A DNA stretch of 64,000 nucleotides. Source: CAYVIB01 sp964451365. GTDB taxonomy: Bacteria; Pseudomonadota; Gammaproteobacteria; Pseudomonadales; Cellvibrionaceae. Below, one piece after another: positions 54,811 through 63,196 of the stretch (its first letter is position 1; each line of letters opens with the position of its first letter). The notes under the pieces were generated by a model. The model worked only from the letters and a program-made list of their open reading frames with translations, had not been told where the DNA came from and searched no databases. A program made the position numbers and the translations under genes. Where the stretch lies: contig CAYVIB010000004.1 of the NCBI GenBank assembly GCA_964451365.1, positions 124,001 through 188,000 of the forward strand, given 5' to 3'.

Positions 54811-55340
54811 TTAAGTGGACAGCAGCTCCTTTGCCAAGCGCCGCGTTTCTCCAACCATGTACAGCGGTAGCGATAGCAAGTTATACGTCAGGTTTCCGGC
54901 GAGAGTCATGGCGGTAGCGTCTTTTAGAACCGAAGGGGGCTCAGCGTTAAACCTAGTGCGTGTTTACTCTGCTTCTCCTGGCAAAACTGGTGGAGGGATC
55001 GCAATATTCCGATGGCTCCCGACTTAATGTCGATCGGCCGTTCAACGGGTAACAGGTAACCGACCTCCGCCGCCGCGCTTTTGGCTTCGCGCATCCAATA
55101 AAACAGCGTTGGGTTCTGGTAGTAATCCCCTGCGTAAAGCAAATGCTGGCCGATAACTCTGCTACCGCGCGCCTTTGTTGACCAGATATGGACCGTCCTC
55201 CTGAATGTTCAGCTCATTAATATTGGAGCACCGAACACAAAAGGCCCACATCCATAAACAGTATTTAAAAACGTTCTCTTTTGTCCCGCGCCCAGAGGAA
55301 TGCCATTGGCGGAGCTGTGGTGTACTCTGGCGAGCACACA
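54811..55340 (-). pseudogene. 3' fragment of a second DUF4143 ATPase
   Basis: The fragment matches the intact ATPase from VLARVHHSSANGIPLG (about residue 285) to the end (NLLSLPLYMVGETRRL, then AKELLST and TAA at 54811). Several small frameshifts interrupt it, for example after EKQSKHALGL and after GAGQK. The N-terminal ATPase half is absent. Its 5' edge is joined to a vapC start at about 55340. It marks a duplication of the ATPase-leader block. Confidence 0.88.
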
Positions 55341-55412
55341 AGCAACCACACCGGCATCCGGCTCCGGTTTACGCAACTCCGACAGCAGACAGGTATTGAG
55401 CAGATAATTCAC
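55341..55412 (-). pseudogene. 5' fragment of a VapC-like PIN toxin gene
   Basis: A GTG at 55412, overlapping the antitoxin stop, starts MNYLLNTCLLSELRKPEPDA and GVVAC before joining ATPase sequence. VapC toxins start MNYLLDTCxxSELRKP; the first catalytic Asp is Asn here. Only about 25 codons remain. Confidence 0.75.
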
Positions 55413-55674
55413 AACTCAATTTCCCGACCAGTATCACTGGAGCGGGAAATATTAATATCGGTTTTGGCCCACGGAGAAGCTTGAAAGAAGTCCAGCAAAC
55501 TTCCTTTGCGCTGCATCAGGCGCTGATAGGCTTCGGCGGAAAGGAAAGCAAAACCGTCTTCTCCTGACCATGAACAGTGATCACCTGGAGACTTTCACTT
55601 TCCGCCGCTTTCACCAGAGCACTGAAGCGTTTTTCGCGTCTTGTAATTGCCACACCATGTTGACCACCTTTCAT
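55409..55674 (-). pseudogene. Frameshifted Phd/YefM-type antitoxin
   Basis: From ATG 55674: MKGGQHGVAITRREKRFSAL, VKAAESESLQVITVHGQEK, then VLLS. A five-base tandem duplication (GGAAA twice on the plus strand, 55538-55547) shifts the frame. Skipping one copy restores SAEAYQRLMQRKGSLLDFFQ and a stop at 55409-55411 that overlaps the toxin start. N-terminal DNA-binding and C-terminal toxin-binding parts were thus both once present. Toxin loss fits loss of selection on the antitoxin. Confidence 0.75.
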
Positions 55675-55756
55675 TCTGGCTAGACAGGCTAGATTACAGG
55701 CCGGGCAATTCCGATTCGCTAGTCCCATATCTTCCCGCCACTAAAGTCCCTTCCAG

Positions 55757-56320
55757 TTAAAACCAGGGGACTGTGGCGGTTTTGGAAAGGCCGTAGCAGT
55801 TAAATTCACCCGGCTTCGGCTCTTCGGGTCGAATGGCTTGGTCGATAAACAGATTGAATCCCTGACCCGTGCTTTGGCTCCGTAGCGTTGCAAATGGTAG
55901 ATCGGGTTTACGTTCCACAGTGCCAGGAATAGCAACGGCTGCTTGCTCATAAGTTTCCTGCTTACGCTTCATCCGCCTTCGCCGCATGCGTTCAACATTG
56001 GTCTTGAACTGCTTTCGCTGCACACATACAAACTGCGATGCCGGCGGCACAGCTTTGATCGGTGAGACGCTTGTGTGATCAGCCATTCCCTTAAGCCATT
56101 CCGTGCTAAAAAGTGACTCCAAGTCATTCCTCGTTCCGTGCAGACGCAATCGATTTCCAAGATTTTTAGGCTTGCGCTGGTATTCTGGAAAGCTCACACC
56201 AACAGCATCGCTCTGCAACTGTACTAGAGCACGGTGCAACTTACTGTACAACGCGCCCATTAATATAGTTGGCGTAAACTCAGGATCAGGTAGCAACTGG
56301 ATTTCAATGTAATAATCCAT
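55757..56320 (-). CDS. cas6f: CRISPR endoribonuclease Cas6f (Csy4)
   Basis: Cas6f cuts pre-crRNA below the repeat hairpin and stays bound to the crRNA 3' end. It has 187 residues. The catalytic His is H29 in YSKLHRALVQL, the same position as in Pseudomonas Csy4. The arginine-rich helix NVERMRRRRMKRKQE (about residues 108-122) would lie in the RNA groove. It starts four bases from the csy3 stop and is the last gene of the cas operon. Confidence 0.95.
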   Translation of the reverse strand: MDYYIEIQLLPDPEFTPTILMGALYSKLHRALVQLQSDAVGVSFPEYQRKPKNLGNRLRLHGTRNDLESLFSTEWLKGMADHTSVSPIKAVPPASQFVCVQRKQFKTNVERMRRRRMKRKQETYEQAAVAIPGTVERKPDLPFATLRSQSTGQGFNLFIDQAIRPEEPKPGEFNCYGLSKTATVPWF

Positions 56321-56323
56321 AAC

Positions 56324-57343
56324 CTAACCCGCATCACCGAATACGCCACCACGAATCAACGTTGCTACAACAAAATGCTGTTGCTCTAGCTCCGGCGTTT
56401 TATCTTTCAAAATCCAGCCATCCAACAAATTGTAAAAATCCATTTTTTGCTTGGGTTGACGGTAAGCTTTGCCTTGAGTTGTGACCGAGCCATAAGGTTC
56501 AACTGCAATAGGCCCCATCTCCCCCGCACCCTCGTACCAGGTATCGATCGTGCGCAAAGCATTTCCAATCTTCTGCGAGTGAATGGCCGCAACGTCGTTG
56601 ACTTTGTAAAGAGTTTTACTCTTATCTCCGCGTCCACGCTCCAATATCAATTCCTGCGATGGAAAAACTTCTTGCCCACCGCCAACTCGAACAAATGCGG
56701 TAATCTCCAGTAGCACATGCTGGGTTCCCGCGAGTCCCTGTTCTACCACCTGAGCTACGGCATCAAGATCCGGCGAGGAACGCTCGAAGTCACGCAAAGA
56801 CACACCGAGAGCATCAAACTGCCACTTCGTAATGGGTTGCCCTTCCCGAATATGAGCAACGTGAATTTCGATCGACTCCGCCCCCAGACGATTACGCCAC
56901 AGAAAACGACCGTTCGCTAAATTTGTCGCATACCGCTTCGCCAAATGCGAAAAGCCATTATTCTCTACGTAGCTGCTAATAGTTTGCCGCAATTTCGACT
57001 GATAAGCAGCGTCATTACAAGCGGAGGGTTTTCCAGTCCCAGGCAATACTCGGAGTGTAAAAACTACTTTCAGGGTATCTGTTTCCGCAGGTAAAGCCGC
57101 GACATCGACCGTTTGCAGATTCGGGTTTTCGATGGCGGCATCCAGCTTGGCGGGGTCCTGATCTTTTGTTTTCAGCCGATTGGAAATGGTACCGCGAACC
57201 GATTTTTCCAAAATGCCAACTGCGGTCCAGCTTTTGTGATGTTGTCGATCATTCCAATCGCCCGCGTAAAACAAGGCGTCGGAGGGATCGAGTTTACGTT
57301 CAAATGCCAAAACAGAAGCGGTTTTGATAGTTTCGTTAGTCAT
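56324..57343 (-). CDS. csy3: Cascade backbone protein Csy3 (Cas7f)
   Basis: Six copies of this protein coat the spacer part of the crRNA in the type I-F complex. It has 339 residues. The N-terminus ASVLAFERKLDPSDALFYAG and the segment NGRFLWRNRLGAESIEIHVA (about 145-164) are characteristic. It lies between csy2 and cas6f. Confidence 0.95.
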   Translation of the reverse strand: MTNETIKTASVLAFERKLDPSDALFYAGDWNDRQHHKSWTAVGILEKSVRGTISNRLKTKDQDPAKLDAAIENPNLQTVDVAALPAETDTLKVVFTLRVLPGTGKPSACNDAAYQSKLRQTISSYVENNGFSHLAKRYATNLANGRFLWRNRLGAESIEIHVAHIREGQPITKWQFDALGVSLRDFERSSPDLDAVAQVVEQGLAGTQHVLLEITAFVRVGGGQEVFPSQELILERGRGDKSKTLYKVNDVAAIHSQKIGNALRTIDTWYEGAGEMGPIAVEPYGSVTTQGKAYRQPKQKMDFYNLLDGWILKDKTPELEQQHFVVATLIRGGVFGDAG

Positions 57344-57380
57344 AATATAGTCCTGTTAGTTTATTAGGTAAAAATAAATA

Positions 57381-58373
57381 TTAATCGGCGTCGAACTCTA
57401 ATATGCTTGTTCTCATGGCCGCGTAATCGTTGCGACAACGGTATAAACCCTCTTGCGGTCGAGAATCCGGATACCAAAGCAATTGTTCAGCATTGTGTAA
57501 GCGATGGGGGCTTAGCCATTGACCAATCCCATAGAGGCTTTCCACAAAACAAAAAGGCGTGGTGCTATCTCGAGCGTTCTTTACGGACCCTGCTGGCTGA
57601 ACATCCGTTAATGCGCCAAACCCCACTGGAATGGGAACGACCCAACCCAACCCTTTGCGATCATGCCGCCATTCGCCTTTTTCTTCGCTTGCATCACCGC
57701 CTTGCCAGCGCCAGTTTATGCGAGAGAGCGAAAGCCAGGCATCCAGGCGGGTGACGCTTTCATTCTCCTCGCGCAAAGTCTCGTAGCGTTCTTCCAGTAC
57801 ATCTTGCCTTTCCACCAACGTGAAACCAGGAAGCAAGCGCATCTTTAACCTGGAAAAAAGAACCGCTTTGCTTTCCTCATCTCCACCAAAGGGCAGTAAG
57901 TAAGGCATTTGACGAGTACGATTCAGTTCTGAAGGAATTACCGTACCACCGGCAATCCGCATTCCGTCCAGGATTTGTTTTACCAGTTCTGCTATATCCT
58001 GCAATTGTTCATGCCTATCAAGCGCTTTACTTTGCACCCCAAATATCAAGCTGATATCAAGGTGCATGCGGCCCTCTTCCACGATAGCGGCGGTGGTTCC
58101 ATCTTTGCCAATTGGATTACGAGTCAAACGAAATGCGCTTACAAACCGCTCATCGGTAGTCTGCTCATCGTAGTCATGCGCAACCACACCGACCGCATTA
58201 AATTGTAAATCCAAACCCGCAGCATGAACCTTTCGTTCCAATGCCCACATGAGTCCAATAAATGCGCTCATTGCAGGAAAACCATGTGTAAGCGGGCTGG
58301 AAATAGCATTGGCGTTCTGTACGCGAATTCGCGGAACAACCAGCAGAAAATCGAAATAGGGACACTCAGCCAT
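57381..58373 (-). CDS. csy2: Cascade subunit Csy2 (Cas5f)
   Basis: Csy2 forms the tail with Csy1 and holds the crRNA 5' handle. It has 330 residues. The start FDFLLVVPRIRVQNANAISS and PLTHGFPAMSAFIGLMWALE match the family. Its start overlaps the csy1 stop by eight bases, so the two proteins are translationally coupled. Confidence 0.95.
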   Translation of the reverse strand: MAECPYFDFLLVVPRIRVQNANAISSPLTHGFPAMSAFIGLMWALERKVHAAGLDLQFNAVGVVAHDYDEQTTDERFVSAFRLTRNPIGKDGTTAAIVEEGRMHLDISLIFGVQSKALDRHEQLQDIAELVKQILDGMRIAGGTVIPSELNRTRQMPYLLPFGGDEESKAVLFSRLKMRLLPGFTLVERQDVLEERYETLREENESVTRLDAWLSLSRINWRWQGGDASEEKGEWRHDRKGLGWVVPIPVGFGALTDVQPAGSVKNARDSTTPFCFVESLYGIGQWLSPHRLHNAEQLLWYPDSRPQEGLYRCRNDYAAMRTSILEFDAD

Positions 58374-59769
58374 GCTTCACCTCCGAACCCTGATCCTGTA
58401 AAGCATGGTTACGATTGAATGTCGCTGGCCATTCAGCATCTATAATTGCCTGTCGTGCCCAATGTCGATGCTCAATATCACCTACCGGAAGATTTTCCTT
58501 GCGCAGAATGTCGTTGAGCCAATTACCAAATCGATGCGCCACTTGATCCGGCCAGTCTTTCCAGGCAAGTGCCTGTTGAAAGCCCAGATCCTGCTCCTCG
58601 AAATCCGGGCGAGCTGGTAGCTCTGCCCGTTCAGGATCAAGCCAAATTTGTTCACATAAAACCAAATTGCACTCGGGGCTACGCGTCCAACCGGGCTCGA
58701 AGGATTGACGAATTGACAGGCCAAAAGTAGCGAGGCTTTGGCCCAATGCACGCTCGATATTCTCACGCCTTTTTCGCGTTTCCATCGTGTTGGAAGGATC
58801 GCTTTTAAGCAGTGCTATGAGCTGTTTGACCAAGGTGTTGACACCCTCAAAACTGCGAAAATAATTAAGCGTTGAATCTATACCTAGATACATTCTGTCA
58901 TTATTGCTACGCCAAATGGGAGGGCTAGAGGATAGCAGGTAATTCGCTCCTCGCCTCTCGCTATTTAGCTGGCTAATATTTTGCGGTTTCGTTCCACCTA
59001 ATTTTTGAACCGCCAATTTTGGATATCGTTTAAAAATATAAGTAGACGGCTTATCCTCGCTCCTTGCTTTTCTCGCTAAAGAATTTTCCTCCCCAAATCT
59101 ATCTCTGTGTATTTCTCCATAAATACGGTGTATCAGCGATGACGGATAAAGTGGCGCGAGTAAATGATAGCTGTCATCGTCCACAGGATCTCCCTCTACA
59201 AACCAATACAGCTGTTTCGCAAGGTTGTGCGAAGATAATTCTTCGCATTTATCCCTATATAAATCTTTAAGCTGACTTGGATTAAATTGTTCTTTACCCA
59301 TAAATTCTCCAAGAGCCGCCATGGCATCCGGATCATCCCGTGTCAATATATCAATAATTTTTTCTCCCTCAAAGATAACTTGCATGAGCAGATGCAGCTC
59401 ATATCCTTTCTTATTTACCGCTCCATTGCCGGTGGAATCAGCAATAAACTCCCGTTCAATAATCGAGTGGCTTCCTACGCACTTCATTTCTTTATGTAAT
59501 ACCGTATCTACCAGAATATTAGTTACATTTTTTACCTTTAAATCAGGATGGACTCCCTTGGCTACATGAGTGGCTATTTGTACTTGGTCAGAATACTTAG
59601 CCCCTTCTAGTAAAATATACTTCACATCGTACTCCTTGATGGCTTTTGCTCGTTCATTTTTTGATAAAGCATCCTCCTTCCCTTCAAATTTTCGAAGAGT
59701 TTCTTCACGCCGTTTCATTACGTGACTTTCAAGAACCGACTGTATTGCCATTGCACGCTTAGTTAACAT
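58366..59769 (-). CDS. csy1: Cascade large subunit Csy1 (Cas8f)
   Basis: Csy1 recognises the PAM and starts target unwinding. Its 467 residues are in the family's normal range. The segment KLGGTKPQNISQLNSERRG (about residues 255-273) is conserved in Csy1, followed by LLSSSPPIW. It starts 30 bases after cas2-3 ends. Confidence 0.94.
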   Translation of the reverse strand: MLTKRAMAIQSVLESHVMKRREETLRKFEGKEDALSKNERAKAIKEYDVKYILLEGAKYSDQVQIATHVAKGVHPDLKVKNVTNILVDTVLHKEMKCVGSHSIIEREFIADSTGNGAVNKKGYELHLLMQVIFEGEKIIDILTRDDPDAMAALGEFMGKEQFNPSQLKDLYRDKCEELSSHNLAKQLYWFVEGDPVDDDSYHLLAPLYPSSLIHRIYGEIHRDRFGEENSLARKARSEDKPSTYIFKRYPKLAVQKLGGTKPQNISQLNSERRGANYLLSSSPPIWRSNNDRMYLGIDSTLNYFRSFEGVNTLVKQLIALLKSDPSNTMETRKRRENIERALGQSLATFGLSIRQSFEPGWTRSPECNLVLCEQIWLDPERAELPARPDFEEQDLGFQQALAWKDWPDQVAHRFGNWLNDILRKENLPVGDIEHRHWARQAIIDAEWPATFNRNHALQDQGSEVKHG

Positions 59770-59798
59770 TTTTCCTCCAATCGAGCTTGCGGAATAAA

Positions 59799-62700
59799 TT
59801 ATTTTTTAATACAGAATCCCAACGCAGGGTGATATTGCCATCCCTGGATACTTTCAGGAACATTTACTGAAGTAAATTTTGCCGCGCATTCGATAAGCGT
59901 CATGTCCTGATCCTGCGCCAGTTCCCGCAACAAAGACATCAAGTCATACTGCCCCCAGACGCCTATTCCCCTCCCCATTTCCAGTGTTGGAATGGTGAGT
60001 CGGTTGGCTTCAGACGTATAAATGGCCGGTTTACCCTTGGTTGGCACTTGATGAACGCGGTGTAGAATCAAACCCTCCTCATCGTCATCAGGCAAAAAAA
60101 CCAGGGTTTCCTCCCTCATCAGGTTCAGTCGGAACGGCTGCTGCTGTGGGAGCACCCAAGTTAGTGCCGACTGGGGGAATTGCCATATACACGCGGAATT
60201 AAGCCGCATGTCAGGTGGCTTTTGGCCGCGTCCGGCAGGCGCGGCATCGAAATCTTTCGGCTGCATGCAATCTGCCAATCGGGCGTGCTCTAAGTCCACC
60301 AGGTTGGTAGTAGCTTTCCACGGCTGGGGATGGGGCTGAACCCGAGGCTTCGCGGTAATGATCTGGTAATCCTTTGGGTTCAATAATTTTTCCAGGTTGT
60401 GGGAGGTCAGGCGAAAAGCAGCTTCCTCCTTCTCAAACCCTGGCTTAACAAATACCGCTTTTGGATAACCGTTTTTTGCCTTTTCCTTGTAGAAATGGCG
60501 TAAGTTTTTATTGAAAATCAAAACATTTGGGGATTCACATCGCTGTTGACGGTGGCGCTGCACCCGGCCTGCCAGTTGTATCAAGGAACGCATGGAAGAC
60601 GGTTCGACGATAGCCCAATCGTAATCGTGGTCGCGCCCGACTTCAGTGACGGGTGACCCCAAAACAATAAACACATGATTTTGTTCCGGATGGCTGTCAA
60701 TGAGTGCCCTGATATCCCGCTTTTCATAAACAGCATTTGGAACGCGCCGATTGAGTGTGGTATCCAGTTGATGTTCGATGGCCGAACGTAAAACCAAGGG
60801 AAAGCGCGAATGATATACGCATAAATGAAATCGGAAATTTTCTGGCGCACCCAAACCAAAAAATTCCCGTGCCATACTAATAAGTGGCTCAATATTAGCC
60901 ATTCTAACCAGTCCAAAGCTTACTCGCTTTCCACTCATGGGACACACTTCGTGATGTTCGCTATGCGCCCTGAGAATCGCCTCATATACAGGTACGGCAA
61001 ACTCGCGGTAAATGTCTTCTCGTTTACTTGATTGAACTTTTAGTGGAAGCAAATTACCGCGGCGGGTGGCACCGTTTTTCTTAATTGCTTTATCCAAATG
61101 GGAAACCCGACTAGACACAAACCGCGCGTGGTCTTGAACAAAAAGTGAATATTCTCCACAAGATATACTTTGCACACTAAATTCATCCACCCACAAACAA
61201 GGAATACTCAATTTAGTGTCGCCTTGCGCCCCGAGTTCATTTCGGTTTCGATAAAAATGTTTTCTCCCCTCCAAATAAGACTGGAACATTGCTTCAACCA
61301 GCGAGGGAGGCAAGGTGGCCGATGATATAACGATACGGCTGCCAAGCAGCCCAGCCCAATGCACAAGGCGTGTTAGCGCAGGTAAATCATCAATATCAAA
61401 ATCATCCAATTCGTCGAGAACCAGATCGCTGCTCATTAATCGCAGCATGGGGGCAATCTGCCGGCCGGCTCTCTGCGCTTCCGTTGCAGGCATTAGATGA
61501 TCAATAGTGCAAACAAGAATGGGCGCGGATATAAGCGATCGGATACGCCGATCCGCCAGGGCTTTAGACAAAACCGGGTGTTCATCCAAAAAACCTTCGT
61601 ACGCCACATAGCCATCTTCTTCCATTAAATCCTGCGTGGAAGCGGAACCGGATGCTTCAGCCTGCGCTTCGTAAAACTCAAATAGTGCCCGATTCGCCGA
61701 GCCGCCCACACGTATAGCCAGTTCATCTTCGCTTAAACGCAGATCCTCCCGATAACTACGCCCGGTTTGCAGCGTCAGGGTGCGAAGTCCTAACGCGAAA
61801 GATGCCCGCATTCCTTCGTCCGGATTGGAAAGTGAATACAAAATTCGGGCATTGGCCAATGTTTTTCCGCATCCAGTGGAAGCCATGTTAACGATGAAAG
61901 CACCGCTTTTTTCCGAAGGCTGACGCAGTTCCGCCGCCGCCTCGGCGGCTTTATCCTGCCAACGGAATTTCGGTGAGCCGCTGCGTTGCGCCAAACCGCG
62001 ATGGTCGGCTAGCCGAGGCAGATGACGCTCAATATGCGACAAGGAATGAGCTATGCTACCAGTTAAGCGGGCCACACCTAACAAGTGTTCAGACAAGGTC
62101 TGCTTAAGTGACCCGTCTTTATGGGTATTGGCGAATAGTGAATCACCAGCGTCGCCTTGCACCCTATCCTTTGAATCTGGCGGCAAGGAAGAGTAGTGAT
62201 GATCCGCTGCCATCAGGCTGAGCCTTGCAAGATGCATTATGTAAGGATTATTTAACCAATCCCCTTTCCCCGGGAATTTTGTTAACCGCAGTAGCTTATC
62301 AGCGAGCACCGCCGCTCTTTTTCGCCATTTGGGTAACTCAAATGGTAGGCTGGTTTCAAATGTCCAATAGGGAATCACTGAATCTAGGGGAGATTGTTGT
62401 ACAATTTCATTCCAGTCAGCATTAACCGATCTTAGTAATTCCGGCAGTTGGTCAGCGCGAAAATTTTTGCATTTTGCGCCAAAATGTAATTGTCTGTTTT
62501 CAAAAGAATCGTAGACAGGAATAACGGGGAGGCGGTGATGAGTTACTACCAGCCACGCAACCGCTGACGCTAAAGATGGCAACCCTTCAAAGGGGAGAGG
62601 CGTGTGCTCGTCGATACCATCTCGCCAAAACCTGCCTGTTTGAGTCCACGCTGTTTCATCCTGATCGGCCAGGGAAATCATTCTGCGCAGCCAGCTTTCA

Positions 62701-63194
62701 TCGTCATCTTTGCCAACAAAAGCCAGAAATAGACGCAGCGATACCCATTCGTGACGATAGAGGTTTTTCTCCGAAAGTTTGCCGCGCAATCGGTTTTGAA
62801 AAGCAATACTGGCCTTACCCAAATCGTGGAGCAACGCCGCCATTTGTGAAAGCAGTTTTATATCTTCTCCAGTAAACCAGTTGTTTTCTATTTCTTTCCT
62901 TAATGTATCACGGCGAGTAATATTCACCGGCACCCTGCCCTCGTTATCAAACTTCCTTTTATTTCCCACTACCCATAAAAACTGGCTCCGCGACCGCGAG
63001 CGTATCCAATGGCAACTCACTGCCGTATTCTTGGACGCCGTCTTACGCAACATCTTCTTAACAGTAAGCAATCCATCTTCGGTAATAATAGTTTGCCACG
63101 TGTTGTCCCCAATCCGGTTTGCAAACGCATCCAAAACCCGCCGGGTTTTCTTGAGCGCATTTTTTTCGCACTGGGATACAAATGTCACCATCAT
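59799..63194 (-). CDS. cas3: Cas2-Cas3 fusion nuclease-helicase, type I-F
   Basis: In type I-F one protein joins the Cas2 part of the spacer integrase to the Cas3 effector. The 1131 residues start with a Cas2-like domain (about 1-95; LDAFANRIGDNTWQTIIT, then TAVSCHWIRSRS). The HD nuclease has H123 and D124 in LLHDLGKASIAF. The helicase has motif I STGCGKT (about 435), DELD (about 590), SAT (about 622) and AGRVQRHRQQR (about 875). All catalytic motifs are intact. The start ATG lies two bases after the stop of the KilA-N gene; a second ATG follows directly. Confidence 0.96.
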   Translation of the reverse strand: MMVTFVSQCEKNALKKTRRVLDAFANRIGDNTWQTIITEDGLLTVKKMLRKTASKNTAVSCHWIRSRSRSQFLWVVGNKRKFDNEGRVPVNITRRDTLRKEIENNWFTGEDIKLLSQMAALLHDLGKASIAFQNRLRGKLSEKNLYRHEWVSLRLFLAFVGKDDDESWLRRMISLADQDETAWTQTGRFWRDGIDEHTPLPFEGLPSLASAVAWLVVTHHRLPVIPVYDSFENRQLHFGAKCKNFRADQLPELLRSVNADWNEIVQQSPLDSVIPYWTFETSLPFELPKWRKRAAVLADKLLRLTKFPGKGDWLNNPYIMHLARLSLMAADHHYSSLPPDSKDRVQGDAGDSLFANTHKDGSLKQTLSEHLLGVARLTGSIAHSLSHIERHLPRLADHRGLAQRSGSPKFRWQDKAAEAAAELRQPSEKSGAFIVNMASTGCGKTLANARILYSLSNPDEGMRASFALGLRTLTLQTGRSYREDLRLSEDELAIRVGGSANRALFEFYEAQAEASGSASTQDLMEEDGYVAYEGFLDEHPVLSKALADRRIRSLISAPILVCTIDHLMPATEAQRAGRQIAPMLRLMSSDLVLDELDDFDIDDLPALTRLVHWAGLLGSRIVISSATLPPSLVEAMFQSYLEGRKHFYRNRNELGAQGDTKLSIPCLWVDEFSVQSISCGEYSLFVQDHARFVSSRVSHLDKAIKKNGATRRGNLLPLKVQSSKREDIYREFAVPVYEAILRAHSEHHEVCPMSGKRVSFGLVRMANIEPLISMAREFFGLGAPENFRFHLCVYHSRFPLVLRSAIEHQLDTTLNRRVPNAVYEKRDIRALIDSHPEQNHVFIVLGSPVTEVGRDHDYDWAIVEPSSMRSLIQLAGRVQRHRQQRCESPNVLIFNKNLRHFYKEKAKNGYPKAVFVKPGFEKEEAAFRLTSHNLEKLLNPKDYQIITAKPRVQPHPQPWKATTNLVDLEHARLADCMQPKDFDAAPAGRGQKPPDMRLNSACIWQFPQSALTWVLPQQQPFRLNLMREETLVFLPDDDEEGLILHRVHQVPTKGKPAIYTSEANRLTIPTLEMGRGIGVWGQYDLMSLLRELAQDQDMTLIECAAKFTSVNVPESIQGWQYHPALGFCIKK

Positions 63195-63196
63195 GA

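Noticed and set aside
55209..55412. A complete new toxin of 67 residues
   Set aside because: Its N-terminus is VapC and the rest is out-of-frame ATPase relic, so it is a deletion-joined chimera and not a gene.
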